A DNA stretch of 64,000 nt from Sorangium aterium (GTDB lineage: Bacteria; Myxococcota_A; Polyangia; Polyangiales; Polyangiaceae): the NCBI RefSeq assembly GCF_028368935.1, contig NZ_JAQNDK010000004.1, positions 496,001-560,000 on the forward strand, written 5' to 3'. The translations under genes and the position numbers were made by a program. Below the pieces are notes generated by a model. The model searched no databases. It saw nothing but the letters and a program-made list of their open reading frames with translations, and was not told the DNA's origin. Within the stretch, counting starts at the first letter, position 1, and every line of letters starts with the position of its first letter. Below are positions 32,996 through 41,572 of the stretch, piece by piece.

Positions 32996-34446
32996 TGCGA
33001 AGGAAGGACCTTGTCATCGTTGGCAACGGCATGGCGGCGTGCCGCCTGCTGGACGAGCTGATGTCGCGCGGCGCGAGGGACCGCTACGACATCACCGTCT
33101 TCGGCGAGGAGCGGGGCGGCGCCTACAACCGCGTCCTGCTCAGCAAGGTGCTCGCAGGGGAGGCGCCGGACTCCATCGTCACGAAGCCCCCCGCCTGGTA
33201 CGAGCGGAACGGGGTGCGGCTCGTCGGCGGGACCTCCGTGGCGCGGATCGACACCGCGTCGAGGGCGGTCGTGGCAGCCGACGGCGCGCGCCAGCGTTAT
33301 GACGTCGCCGTGCTCGCGACCGGCAGCCAGCCGCTCGTCCCGCCGCTCGAGGGCATGACGACCTCGGAGGGCGATCTGCGCCCGGGCGTCTTCGTGTACA
33401 GGACGATGGACGATTGCGTCCGGATGCGCGGCTGCGCGCGGGCGGGAGACAACGCCATCGTGGTCGGCGGCGGGCTCCTCGGCCTGGAGGCGGCCAAGGT
33501 GCTGAGCGACATGGGCCTCCACGTGACCGTCATCCACGTCGCGAAGAGCCTCATGAACGCGCAGCTCGATCCGATGGGCGGCGACATGCTCGAGCAGCAC
33601 ATCGAGCGCTGCGGCATCTTCGTCCGCACCGGGCGCACCGTCGAGGCCATCTGCGGGGAGGAGTCCGTCGAGGGGTGTCGCCTCGACGACGGCAGCGTCC
33701 TGCCGGCCGACATGGTGGTCCTCGCGTGCGGCGTCCGGCCCCGCGTCGACGTCGCGCGGGCCTCCAACCTGCCCATCAACAAGGGCATCGTCGTCAACGA
33801 CACGATGGCCACCCAGGTGCCCGGCATCTATGCCATCGGCGAGTGCGCGGAGCACCGGGGCAGGCTCTATGGCATCGTGACGCCCATCTGGGAGCAGGCC
33901 GCCGTCCTCGCCGACGTCCTGACGGGCGCGAACCCGCAGGCGCGCTACCGAGGCACGAAGCTGTATACCCGGCTGAAGGTGGCGGGCGTCGACGTCACCT
34001 CCATGGGCAGCACCGAGCCGGAGCTCGAGAGCGACGACGTGCTCCAGGTCGTGGAGACGCGGAAGAGCACGTACCGGAAGCTGATCATCCGCGACGGGCG
34101 ACTGTTAGGCGCCCAGTTCGTCGGCAACACCGCGGCAGCCGCCACGCTCGTGCAGCTCTTCGATCGCAACGATCCGCTGCCCGCCGATCCTCTGGAGGCG
34201 CTCTGCGCCGGCGGCGGCGCGGGGCCGGCGGCGCAGGCCGAGCGCATCGTCTGCAACTGTCACAAGGTCAGCGAGGCGACCCTCCGGGAGGCCATCGAGG
34301 GCGGCGCCTGCTCGCTGGAGGCGGCGTGCACCGCGACCAAGGCCGGCACGGGGTGCGGCTCCTGCCGCGGCGAGGTCGCCCAGCTCGTGGCCCGGCACGC
34401 GCCGTCGGCGGAGGTCGCCAGCGGCCGCGCCGTGGCCGCCGGATAA
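32995..34446 (+). CDS. NirB-like FAD/BFD oxidoreductase, electron donor to nitrate reductase
   Basis: A 483-residue protein. The pyridine-nucleotide disulfide-type FAD/NAD domains occupy residues 5-290 (VIVGNGMAACRLL, AIVVGGGLLGLEAAKVLSDMG, IYAIGECAEHRG), followed by a C-terminal domain and a BFD-like [2Fe-2S] module. C420 and C422 begin the four-Cys set (VCNCHKV ... GTGCGSC). It corresponds to the N-terminal half of NirB, lacking the siroheme domains, like NasC-type donors. It probably passes NAD(P)H electrons to NasA. Confidence 0.88.
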   Translation: MRRKDLVIVGNGMAACRLLDELMSRGARDRYDITVFGEERGGAYNRVLLSKVLAGEAPDSIVTKPPAWYERNGVRLVGGTSVARIDTASRAVVAADGARQRYDVAVLATGSQPLVPPLEGMTTSEGDLRPGVFVYRTMDDCVRMRGCARAGDNAIVVGGGLLGLEAAKVLSDMGLHVTVIHVAKSLMNAQLDPMGGDMLEQHIERCGIFVRTGRTVEAICGEESVEGCRLDDGSVLPADMVVLACGVRPRVDVARASNLPINKGIVVNDTMATQVPGIYAIGECAEHRGRLYGIVTPIWEQAAVLADVLTGANPQARYRGTKLYTRLKVAGVDVTSMGSTEPELESDDVLQVVETRKSTYRKLIIRDGRLLGAQFVGNTAAAATLVQLFDRNDPLPADPLEALCAGGGAGPAAQAERIVCNCHKVSEATLREAIEGGACSLEAACTATKAGTGCGSCRGEVAQLVARHAPSAEVASGRAVAAG

Positions 34447-34529
34447 CGTGGAGAGCGCGCCGAGGCGAGCGGAGCGGCGCGGATGCGGCCGTGGCGCACG
34501 AGGATCCGCCCCGCTATAGACGCCGGCGC

Positions 34530-35072
34530 ATGCACCGCACGCCGCGCGAGCGCCTCCACGAGCTCTTCACCAAGGTCGACGCGTTCTTCGCGAGCGCGAG
34601 CGCCCGCCACGGCGGGCGGATGGCCTGCAGCACGGGGTGCAGCGATTGCTGCCGGCGGCGGTTCTCGGTGACGTCGATCGAGGCCGACGCGATCCGCGAG
34701 GCGCTCGCGGCGCTCCCGGTGGCCGACCGCGCGGCGCTCGCCGAGCGCGCGCGGGCGGGCGATCCCGGCGTGTGCCCGGCGCTCGACGGGGAGGGGAGGT
34801 GCGCCATCTACGCGGCGCGGCCGCTCATCTGCCGCACGCACGGCCTGCCCATCCGGTTCGCGCCGGCCAGCGAGCGCGCGCTGCCGGTCATCGACGCCTG
34901 CCCGAAGAACTTCGTGGGAGAGGACCTCCACGCCGTCGAGGCGTCGTCGGTCCTCGACCAGACGACGCTGTCGACGGTGCTGGCCGCCCTCGACATGGCC
35001 CACGCCGACGCGGCGGGGCAGCCGCGCGGGCAGCGCGTCGCGATCGCAGCGGTGCTCACGGGCGAGGAGTAG
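34530..35072 (+). CDS. YkgJ-family cysteine cluster protein
   Basis: A 180-residue protein with the YkgJ Fe/Zn cluster pattern: CSTGCSDCC near the start, then CPALDGEGRCAIYAARPLICRTHGLPI, and a last Cys in DACPKNF. Proteins of this family bind a metal through these eight or so cysteines; the function is not established. It lies 83 bp after the nitrate reductase donor on the same strand and may be cotranscribed. Confidence 0.88.
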   Translation: MHRTPRERLHELFTKVDAFFASASARHGGRMACSTGCSDCCRRRFSVTSIEADAIREALAALPVADRAALAERARAGDPGVCPALDGEGRCAIYAARPLICRTHGLPIRFAPASERALPVIDACPKNFVGEDLHAVEASSVLDQTTLSTVLAALDMAHADAAGQPRGQRVAIAAVLTGEE

Positions 35073-35390
35073 CTGCCGCCGAGCCGTCGGCTCGATGACG
35101 AGCCGGTCCGGCTCAGCCGACCGACGGTCGTCGGCGCCACGACGCTCCCGGCCTCGGCCTGCGTGCGCTCGCAGTGGCACAGATCAGGCACTGGCACAGG
35201 CCAACTATGGCTCGAATAATTGGCTCAATATGGGCCAATTGCTGAGCGGGTGCCAATGTGCGCGCGCTGATTTGCGGCAAATCCAGGTTGGCCCGCGGGT
35301 TGCTCTTCGGTGGTGGCCCACTCTGGAGCGGTGGCAGGTCACGGCACAGTCCGCCGTCGGTCCGGAGGGGCAGCTTACCTGGAGGATAGA
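35073..35390. other. Intergenic region with inverted repeat, upstream of lipoprotein
   Basis: 318 bases without a gene. AATTGGC (35218-35224) and GCCAATT (35234-35240) form a 23-bp operator-like inverted repeat in an AT-enriched patch. TGGCACAG occurs twice just upstream. It probably holds the promoter of the next gene. Confidence 0.5.
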
Positions 35391-36092
35391 ATGACCAAGA
35401 CGATCAGAGGGTTTGGGTCGGTGGCGGCGGCTGGCGTGGTGTTCGCGGCCTTGCTCAGCGGTTGCGGCTCGCAGGCTGCCGATCGCGGTCCGGACGTCGG
35501 CTCGATCAGCTTGCCGCTCGCGGCCGATGCGCCGTCTGGAGCGCGATATCGGCTCCGCGACGCCACGTTCGAGATCTCGAACGGTTATTACTACTACGAA
35601 GATGAGAATACCTCGGCCATGGCTGTCGGTGGTGGCTACGGAACTGTGGTGACGGTCAGCAGCGAGGATCAGGATCCGAACGAGAGCTCCCTCATCGTCG
35701 ATCTGGAGCAGGGAGGGTACGGCGTCAGGCTCCTTCCGGGCTGGCACTTCGAGAAGGTCGAGGACGGCACGGTGACGGATCCGAACGTGGAGGCCACGCT
35801 GCTGTCGCGGCAAACGGTCTACGTGTACGTCTCGCCGCGTTCGACGACCTGGGCCGAGTATGCGTTCGGCATCGGGAGCAGCGAGCTGTGGCTCAACGGC
35901 AAGGTGAACCTCGACATCAACGTCTACGAAGATCCGGACGACTACTATGGTTCCGGCGGAGTCGGAGGCGGGGACCCCGGAACCGGAGGGGCGGGCCCTA
36001 TCGGGAGCGTGACCAGCGGCTATCCCGGGACCGGTAGCGGCAACTCCGGGGCCGGGGGCGGCTACTACGGGGTCGGGGGCGGCTCGCCGTGA
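35391..36092 (+). CDS. Predicted lipoprotein, glycine-rich C-terminus
   Basis: A 233-residue protein of no recognised family. The lipoprotein signal ends at LLSGC (residue 22 or so). A central domain is rich in beta-prone Tyr/Val segments (YRLRDATFEISNGYYYYED). The tail from about residue 185 is Gly/Ser/Tyr repeats (GGGDPGTGG, GAGGGYYGVGGG). GGAGG at 35381-35385 fixes the start. Such tails resemble surface or matrix proteins of myxobacteria. Confidence 0.75.
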   Translation: MTKTIRGFGSVAAAGVVFAALLSGCGSQAADRGPDVGSISLPLAADAPSGARYRLRDATFEISNGYYYYEDENTSAMAVGGGYGTVVTVSSEDQDPNESSLIVDLEQGGYGVRLLPGWHFEKVEDGTVTDPNVEATLLSRQTVYVYVSPRSTTWAEYAFGIGSSELWLNGKVNLDINVYEDPDDYYGSGGVGGGDPGTGGAGPIGSVTSGYPGTGSGNSGAGGGYYGVGGGSP

Positions 36093-36130
36093 TAGAAGAG
36101 CTGCTACGACGGTAGCGGCAGTTCGTGGCG

Positions 36131-36151
36131 CGGCTGACGAGAGCTCAGCCG
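36131..36151. terminator. Bidirectional hairpin between convergent genes
   Basis: CGGCTGA (36131-36137) and TCAGCCG (36145-36151) make a perfect 7-bp stem with a 7-nt loop in the 79-bp gap between convergent stops. There is no T-run. Confidence 0.5.
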
Positions 36152-36171
36152 AACGAGCGACTCGTCGCCTG

Positions 36172-36903
36172 TCAGCGAGGGCTGCACTGCACGACGCAGA
36201 TGGCGGTGGCGCCCCTGGCGCGCGCGCTGGCCTCGCATGCATGCTTCGCTTGCTGCGACGCAAGGAAGCGATCCTTCGCTGAGCCGTTGCCGAACACCAT
36301 CTGATAGTTGCATGCGCCCGCGAAGCCGCAGACGCGCACGGACGCGCTCGCCGTGCACCACCAGGATGTCCCGCCCGTCGCGCTTCCATTGCTCGGGCTT
36401 CCATTCGAGGCGCCCTGCGTCGGGGAGGCGGGCGTCCGCACCGCTGTCGACAGAGGCGCCGGCGCCTCGCCTCTCTCGTCGTCGGCGGCGGCCGGCGGGG
36501 CATCACCCGCGGCATGGTCGCCGGTGGACGGGTCTTCGCCCGCCGCCTCGTCGGCCTCCTGGTCGGGGCGAAGCGGGGTGCTCGTCGACCTGGGCACCAC
36601 CGGTGAGACGCCGCCGGCGGTCGACGCGCCGGAAGGCGTGGTCTCGACCACGGTTTGCTCCGGCGAGGCGCTCGCCACCACGTACACGGCGCCGGCGATC
36701 ACGAGGATGGCGCCCACGCCCAGCGCGAACAACCCGCCGAGGACGATGAGCACAATCGCGAGCGGCGACAGGCCTGACTTCGGACGCTGCGGCGGCGGTG
36801 GAGGGTAGTAAGGCGGCGGCTGCGGAGGGTAGTAAGGCGGCGGTTGCGGAGGGTACTGAGGCGGCTGCTGCGGAGGGTACTGAGGGCGCCCTGGACCGAA
36901 CAT
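36172..36903 (-). CDS. Proline-rich single-pass membrane protein with Cys-rich C-terminal domain
   Basis: 243 residues. The N-terminal 40 are Pro/Tyr/Gln repeats (QPPPYYPPQPPPYYPP), followed by one strong helix (about 46-78), an acidic low-complexity linker, and a C-terminal module with four to six cysteines (WWCTASASVRVCGFAGAC ... ICVVQC), probably disulfide-bonded outside the membrane. The PPYYPP repeat is imperfect at DNA level. No family is recognised; a cytoplasmic poly-Pro tail suggests a protein-binding anchor. Confidence 0.75.
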   Translation of the reverse strand: MFGPGRPQYPPQQPPQYPPQPPPYYPPQPPPYYPPPPPQRPKSGLSPLAIVLIVLGGLFALGVGAILVIAGAVYVVASASPEQTVVETTPSGASTAGGVSPVVPRSTSTPLRPDQEADEAAGEDPSTGDHAAGDAPPAAADDERGEAPAPLSTAVRTPASPTQGASNGSPSNGSATGGTSWWCTASASVRVCGFAGACNYQMVFGNGSAKDRFLASQQAKHACEASARARGATAICVVQCSPR

Positions 36904-37061
36904 CTCGCAGTCATAGCGCAGCGGAGCCGTCCGCGCTGCGTGAGACGATCACCCACGCTGTCGGCGAACGAACGATGTCGCATCCGACGAGCCCGCCCGC
37001 GAGGGGTGCTGTCCGCGGCGGGGTCGCTTCGGAGCCGGCGGAGCGGCGCTCTGCGGCCCGC

Positions 37062-37436
37062 TCACACCCAGCCGGTTGTGGCGCGCAGGAGCAGCCCGAG
37101 CCCGAGCGACGCGCCGTTCGCGAGCGCCGAGGCGGCGATGGCGTGCGTGGCAGGTAGATCGCGCAGCGCGAGCCGGTAGACGCCGAGCTCGAGCAGCACC
37201 GCCCAGAGCTCCGAGAGGGCCAGTCGCGCCGTGGCGCCGATCGCGAGCGCGGGGAAGATGAACCACACCGCCGGGTGACTCGCGATGTTGGCGACGGCCA
37301 CGAGCGCGGCGCGGCGGCCTCGTGACGGCTCCGCCGCGCCGAGCAGCGGTGAGGCGACGGCGAGCTCGATGAGCAGCGTGAACGCGAACGCGCGCGCCCA
37401 GGCGGCCACCAGCGGATCGGTGAAGACGCGGCTCAT
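37062..37436 (-). CDS. Small integral membrane protein
   Basis: 124 residues with four hydrophobic helices (AFAFTLLIELAVASPLL, WFIFPALAIGATARLAL, LWAVLLELGVYRLAL, ALANGASLGLGLLL). Not recognised by name. It overlaps the upstream polytopic gene by 4 nt (ATGA), implying a complex or shared task. Conserved polar residues within the helices (E, H, R) hint at a channel or cofactor rather than a simple anchor. Confidence 0.65.
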   Translation of the reverse strand: MSRVFTDPLVAAWARAFAFTLLIELAVASPLLGAAEPSRGRRAALVAVANIASHPAVWFIFPALAIGATARLALSELWAVLLELGVYRLALRDLPATHAIAASALANGASLGLGLLLRATTGWV

Positions 37437-38608
37437 GGCGCGGCCGGCTGCGCGGCGATCTCGGACCCGCCGCGGTCCACCACCTCGCGCGCGTGCCCGG
37501 ACCGCTCCTGGCGCGCCTCCGCGGCGCGCCGGCCGGCGTCGCCGCGGACATAGAAGTACGCGAGCAGCGCGAGCTCCAGGTACCCGTGGAAGGAGGCGAG
37601 CGAGAGCACCAGGTTGCGCGTGCCGAGCGCGCTGCGCAGGGCGCCGAGCAGCACCAGGACGGCGAGGACCGCCACGGCGGCGAGCCCTGCGTCCCCGAAG
37701 TCGCGCCGGAGCGAGCGCGCGGACATGCGGAAGGTGGTTGTCCGCCGGCCCGGGTGATCTTCCTGAGGAATGAGCAGCAGCCAGACCGCGTAATGGACGG
37801 ACTGCAGGAACGCATAACATGCGGTGAGCGCCATCGCGGAGCGGGTCGGCAGCCCGGGCGCGAGCCAGTCGCTCGCCAGGAAGAGGTGAAGCCCGAAGGC
37901 GTCCAGCCACCCGGCGCGCAGGGTGACGGAGGTCATCGCCCCGCTCGCGAGGAGCGCTGTCCCGGCCAGCACGAGGCCGAGCGGCCAGGCGACAGCGCGC
38001 ACCCGGCGGCGGAAGAGCGCGAGCCATAACGCGAGCGCGACCAGGTTGTGCGCGTGCGCGAGGGCGAGCCGGAAGCCGCGCGGCGCGGCGAGCGCCGCCG
38101 CCGACAGCGCCACGGCCGCGGCGGCGGCGAGCGCGACGCGCCGCCATGCGCGCGACGCGAGCGCGCCGGCGACGATCGCGGCGCCGAGCCAGGCGGCGAG
38201 CAAGGCGTGCTCGGCGCGGAGCAGCGCCGCGGCCGAGCCGAAGTGCACCTGGGCGCCCCGCACCCCCACCAGCGCGGCGCAGGCGGTCCAGACGACGCCC
38301 CGCCACCACGACGGCAGCCCGCGCCGCAGCACGAGGTAGCGCACGTCGGCCGCGACGTGCAGGACCCCGAGCAGGACGGGCCCGAGCACGAGCAGCGCGC
38401 TCGGCGCAAAGACCGCCATGGCGAAGGCGCCGAGCGCGTTGGCCGCGGCGAGGGTGGCTATCCTGCGATCGGGGCGCGCCACGATCGCGATCGCGAGCTC
38501 GCTCCGGCGGAGCAGGCCGAAGACGCGCCGCCGCGCGCCGTCGAGCGGCGCGACGCCGCGCTCGAGCAGGCGGGCCACGCTCGCGGGCGGAGGACCGGGC
38601 GCACCCAC
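37433..38608 (-). CDS. Histidine-rich polytopic membrane protein
   Basis: 391 residues with roughly ten hydrophobic helices. Histidines recur at helix ends: GVLHVAADVRY, LAHAHNLVAL, FGLHLFLA, QSVHYAVWLL, ASFHGYLE. The HxxxD-like first site and intramembrane histidines are reminiscent of Brp/Blh carotene-cleaving enzymes, but the likeness is loose. It starts at GTG 14 bp after a MYXO-CTERM gene and is coupled to the 124-residue protein. The role is unknown. Confidence 0.65.
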   Translation of the reverse strand: MGAPGPPPASVARLLERGVAPLDGARRRVFGLLRRSELAIAIVARPDRRIATLAAANALGAFAMAVFAPSALLVLGPVLLGVLHVAADVRYLVLRRGLPSWWRGVVWTACAALVGVRGAQVHFGSAAALLRAEHALLAAWLGAAIVAGALASRAWRRVALAAAAAVALSAAALAAPRGFRLALAHAHNLVALALWLALFRRRVRAVAWPLGLVLAGTALLASGAMTSVTLRAGWLDAFGLHLFLASDWLAPGLPTRSAMALTACYAFLQSVHYAVWLLLIPQEDHPGRRTTTFRMSARSLRRDFGDAGLAAVAVLAVLVLLGALRSALGTRNLVLSLASFHGYLELALLAYFYVRGDAGRRAAEARQERSGHAREVVDRGGSEIAAQPAAP

Positions 38609-38622
38609 GGCCGAGGCTCGCT

Positions 38623-39123
38623 TCAGCGGCGCCGGCGGGCGGCCACGAGCGCCGCGGCGCCGCAGAGCAGCATCAGCCCGGCCATCGCGCCGCCCGAGGC
38701 GGCGCCGCTCATGGCGCAGCCGCCGTCGTCCGATGATGCCTTGTCCGAGCCCGCGCTGCCGGCCGACGTCGAGTCCCCGCCCGAGGTCGAGGTTGCGCTC
38801 CCGCCCGAGGTCGACGTCGCGCTCCCGCCCGTGGCCGACGTCGAGCTCCCGCCCGAGGTCGACGTCGCGCTCCCGCCCGAGGAAATGCACAGATTGCAGT
38901 CGTATTCCACCGTGGTGAAGCCGCCGTCCTCGCTCGGCAGCGTTCGCTGGCACTTCTGCTTCGTGCACGTGCCAGGCTCGTTGGCCTCGGGCCCCGCGTT
39001 GTTACAGCTCGACCCCGGCGTGTCGCACGCGGCGGGCGGCGGGATGTCCGCCCGCGCGGAGGAGGTGAGGAGCGGCGCTGCGAGCAAGGCGGCGATCGCC
39101 ACAAGGCACGAGGGCTTCATCAT
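38623..39123 (-). CDS. MYXO-CTERM surface protein with Ser/Thr/Gly repeats
   Basis: 166 residues. A signal peptide (residues 1-25, SSARA) is followed by a Cys-rich N-domain of about 60 residues (ACDTPGSSC, TCTKQKCQ, CNLC), then tandem SGGSATST-like repeats (about 83-118). The end is GGCAMSG, a hydrophobic helix and ARRRR, a MYXO-CTERM sorting signal. Processing would leave the Cys domain displayed on a flexible stalk. It is the first gene of a probable three-gene minus-strand unit. Confidence 0.8.
   Translation of the reverse strand: MMKPSCLVAIAALLAAPLLTSSARADIPPPAACDTPGSSCNNAGPEANEPGTCTKQKCQRTLPSEDGGFTTVEYDCNLCISSGGSATSTSGGSSTSATGGSATSTSGGSATSTSGGDSTSAGSAGSDKASSDDGGCAMSGAASGGAMAGLMLLCGAAALVAARRRR
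38768..38882. repeat. In-frame tandem repeats in the MYXO-CTERM gene
   Basis: A GCCCGAGGTCGA-containing unit recurs about five times, encoding the Ser/Thr/Gly stalk. Unit-number variation between strains would change stalk length without shifting frame. Confidence 0.65.
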
Positions 39124-39214
39124 CCCGCCACTCTGTGCTTTTCTCCGGAAAACTTCAAGAGCGGGGCCGTCGATCCACGCTCGTGCACCTGGCCCTTGCG
39201 AGGAAAAACTAACG

Positions 39215-39244
39215 GGGTAATACCGAGACGGTCAGATATTACCC
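39215..39244. promoter_or_regulatory. Operator-like inverted repeat upstream of the MATE gene
   Basis: GGGTAATA (39215-39222) and TATTACCC (39237-39244) are perfect arms with centres 22 bp apart, two helical turns. It ends 11 bp before the ATG, a position for transcriptional repression of the pump. Confidence 0.6.
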
Positions 39245-39255
39245 GGCAAAAACTT

Positions 39256-40644
39256 ATGGACACCAACATCGAAGTCGAGGCGCCGTCCGCGCCGCGCGGC
39301 GTGCACGACATGACGCAGGGCAAGCCGCGCGCGCACGTCGTGCGCGTCATGCTGTTCATCCTGGCCGGCATGGCGATCCAGACCCTCTACGGCCTGATCG
39401 ACATCTACTGGGTCGGTCGCCTCGGAAAGGAGGCCGTCGCTGCCGTGGCGGTCTCCAGCAACCTGATGTTCGTCTCCCTGGCCGCGACGCAGATGCTCTC
39501 GGTCGGCTGCGTGGCGCTCGTCTCGCAAGCGGCCGGAAGAAAGGAGCACGGCGAGGTGCAGCGCCTGTTCAACCAGGTGCAGAGCCTCGCCATGTGGGCG
39601 GGCGCCCTCTTTCTCGTGCTCGGCCTCGCGCTTCACCGCACGTACGCCGAGCGGCTCTCTGGAGACGCCATGACCGCCGAGCTCGCGAGCAGCTTTCTGC
39701 TCGCGTTCATTCCGGCGCTCGCGCTGCAGTTCACGATGGTGGGGCTCGGCTCGGCGCTGCGCGGCATCGGAGACATGAAGCCGGGGCTCGTGGCCCAGAC
39801 CGCGAGCGTGCTGCTCAACATGGTCCTCGCGCCCTTCCTCGTCTTCGGCTGGGTATCGGGGCGCCCGCTCGGCGTGCTCGGCGCGGCCCTCGCCACGCTC
39901 ATCGCGACCGCGGCCGCCGTCATCGGGCTCGCCGTCTATCTCCTGCGCGGCAAGACCTTCCTTCGCCTCCGCCTCGCCGACTGGCAGCCGGACCTCCCCA
40001 CATGGCGAAAGCTGGTGGCCATCGGCTTGCCCTCGGGCGCGGAGTTCTTGTTGCTGGCGGTCACCATGGGCGTGATCTACGTGGTCACGCGCCCCTTCGG
40101 CTCGGAGGCGCAGGCCGGGTTCGGCATCGGGCTGCGGGTGATGCAGGCCGGCTTCATGCCTGCCGTGGCGATCAGCTTCTCCGCTGCGGCGGTCATCGGC
40201 CAGAACTACGGCTCCCGCGCCTACGCTCGCGTCCGCGAGACCGCGCTCGAGAGCGTGAAGCTTGTGCTCGGGTTCATGGTCCTCTTCACCGTGGTCTGCC
40301 AGGTCTTCCCCGCGCAGCTCGTCGCGCTCTTCTCGCCCGCGCCGGACGTCGTCGCGGCCGGCGTCGACTACCTCCAGGTGACCTCCTGGGGATACTTCGC
40401 GAGCGGCATCGTGTTCGTCTGCGCCGGCGTCTTTCAAGGCCTCGGCAACACCTGGCCCTCGCTCGCCGCCTCGGGGGCGCGCGCGGTCGCTTTCGTCCTC
40501 CCCGTCCTCGCCCTGAGCGCTCGGCCCGGCTTCCGCATGCACACCATCTGGCTCGTCTCGCTCGGCGCCACGCTCGGCCAGTTCGGGCTCCAGCAGATCC
40601 TGCTGCGGCGCGAGCTCGCCCTCAAGGTTCCCGCATCGCAGTGA
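39256..40644 (+). CDS. MATE-family multidrug efflux protein
   Basis: A 462-residue, 12-helix transporter with the two-fold MATE repeat. IYWVGRLGKEAVAAVAVSSNL is in the first half and GFGIGLRVMQAGFMPAVAISFSAAAVIGQNYGS in the second. It exports cationic drugs in exchange for Na+ or H+. The ATG at 39256 is preferred to an upstream ATG because the latter lies before the operator-like inverted repeat. Confidence 0.92.
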   Translation: MDTNIEVEAPSAPRGVHDMTQGKPRAHVVRVMLFILAGMAIQTLYGLIDIYWVGRLGKEAVAAVAVSSNLMFVSLAATQMLSVGCVALVSQAAGRKEHGEVQRLFNQVQSLAMWAGALFLVLGLALHRTYAERLSGDAMTAELASSFLLAFIPALALQFTMVGLGSALRGIGDMKPGLVAQTASVLLNMVLAPFLVFGWVSGRPLGVLGAALATLIATAAAVIGLAVYLLRGKTFLRLRLADWQPDLPTWRKLVAIGLPSGAEFLLLAVTMGVIYVVTRPFGSEAQAGFGIGLRVMQAGFMPAVAISFSAAAVIGQNYGSRAYARVRETALESVKLVLGFMVLFTVVCQVFPAQLVALFSPAPDVVAAGVDYLQVTSWGYFASGIVFVCAGVFQGLGNTWPSLAASGARAVAFVLPVLALSARPGFRMHTIWLVSLGATLGQFGLQQILLRRELALKVPASQ

Positions 40645-40655
40645 CGCGCCGCGGG

Positions 40656-40668
40656 GGGCGTAGCGCCC
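40656..40668. terminator. Short hairpin between convergent MATE and SDR genes
   Basis: GGGCG-TAG-CGCCC in the 37-bp gap between stops. The stem is five base pairs and there is no T-run; position is the main support. Confidence 0.3.
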
Positions 40669-40681
40669 GCCCGAGCGCCGA

Positions 40682-41506
40682 TCAGGGACGTGCGCTCGCC
40701 GCCCTGGCCGGCAGGGCGCGCACCTGGTTCTTCCGCATGACCTCCGCGGTCAGGCGCGCCGCCATGGCGCGCGGCACGAAGCGCGCGAGGTTCGAGAGGA
40801 TGTAGTTGCCGAGGCCGTGGATGGCGTGGGTTCGCCCCGTCGAGAGGGAGCGCAAGCCGAGCTGCACGACGTCGCTCGCCTTCGCCTTCGCGCCCACGGC
40901 CGCGGCTTCCCCGGCGATCTCGAAGAACGGCGTCTCGGTCGCGCCGGGGCAGAGCGCGACCACCTTCACGCCCCGCTCGCCGAGCTCGGCCCAGAGCGCC
41001 TCGCTGAACGAGAGGACGAAGGCCTTGGTCGCCCCGTACACCGCCATCGAGGCGATCGGGTAGAACGCCGCCGTGGACGCGACGTTGAGGACCGCGCCGC
41101 GCGTCCTCACGAGGTCGGGCAGGAACGCGTGGGTCATGGCGACGAGGGCGCTCACGTTGAGCGCGATCTCCTCGAGCTGCCTTTCGATCGGCGTCTCCTC
41201 GAAGCGGCCGTGGGTCGCGAATCCCGCGTTGTTGATGAGGAGGTCGACGGTCACGCCGCGCCGCGCGACCTCCGCGTGCACGCGCCCGATCGCCCCCGCG
41301 CTCGTGAGGTCGTCGGCGATCACCTCGACGCGGACGCCGTGCGCGGCGCGCAGCTCGGCGGCGAGCGCCTCCAGCTTGTCGCGCGAGCGGGCGACGAGGA
41401 TCATGTGGCATCGCTGCGCGGCGAGCTGGCGGGCGAATTCGGCGCCGATGCCGGTGGAGGCGCCAGTGACGAGGGCGTTCCGGTTCTCGAAGGGGTGTCG
41501 CGTCAT
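40682..41506 (-). CDS. Short-chain dehydrogenase/reductase
   Basis: A 274-residue SDR of the DltE/YqjQ-like group. TGASTGIG is near residue 15, NNAG follows, then Ser in LNVASTAAFY, YGATK as the catalytic Tyr-Lys pair, and CPGATETPFF. It diverges from a LysR gene with a 66-bp gap, which probably regulates it. The substrate is unknown. Confidence 0.92.
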   Translation of the reverse strand: MTRHPFENRNALVTGASTGIGAEFARQLAAQRCHMILVARSRDKLEALAAELRAAHGVRVEVIADDLTSAGAIGRVHAEVARRGVTVDLLINNAGFATHGRFEETPIERQLEEIALNVSALVAMTHAFLPDLVRTRGAVLNVASTAAFYPIASMAVYGATKAFVLSFSEALWAELGERGVKVVALCPGATETPFFEIAGEAAAVGAKAKASDVVQLGLRSLSTGRTHAIHGLGNYILSNLARFVPRAMAARLTAEVMRKNQVRALPARAASARP

Positions 41507-41572
41507 GCCTCCATGTGTAAGCTCTGGGTCGGTTCGCGAGAACGGACATCTTCGGGCATCGGAGTTCCACGG

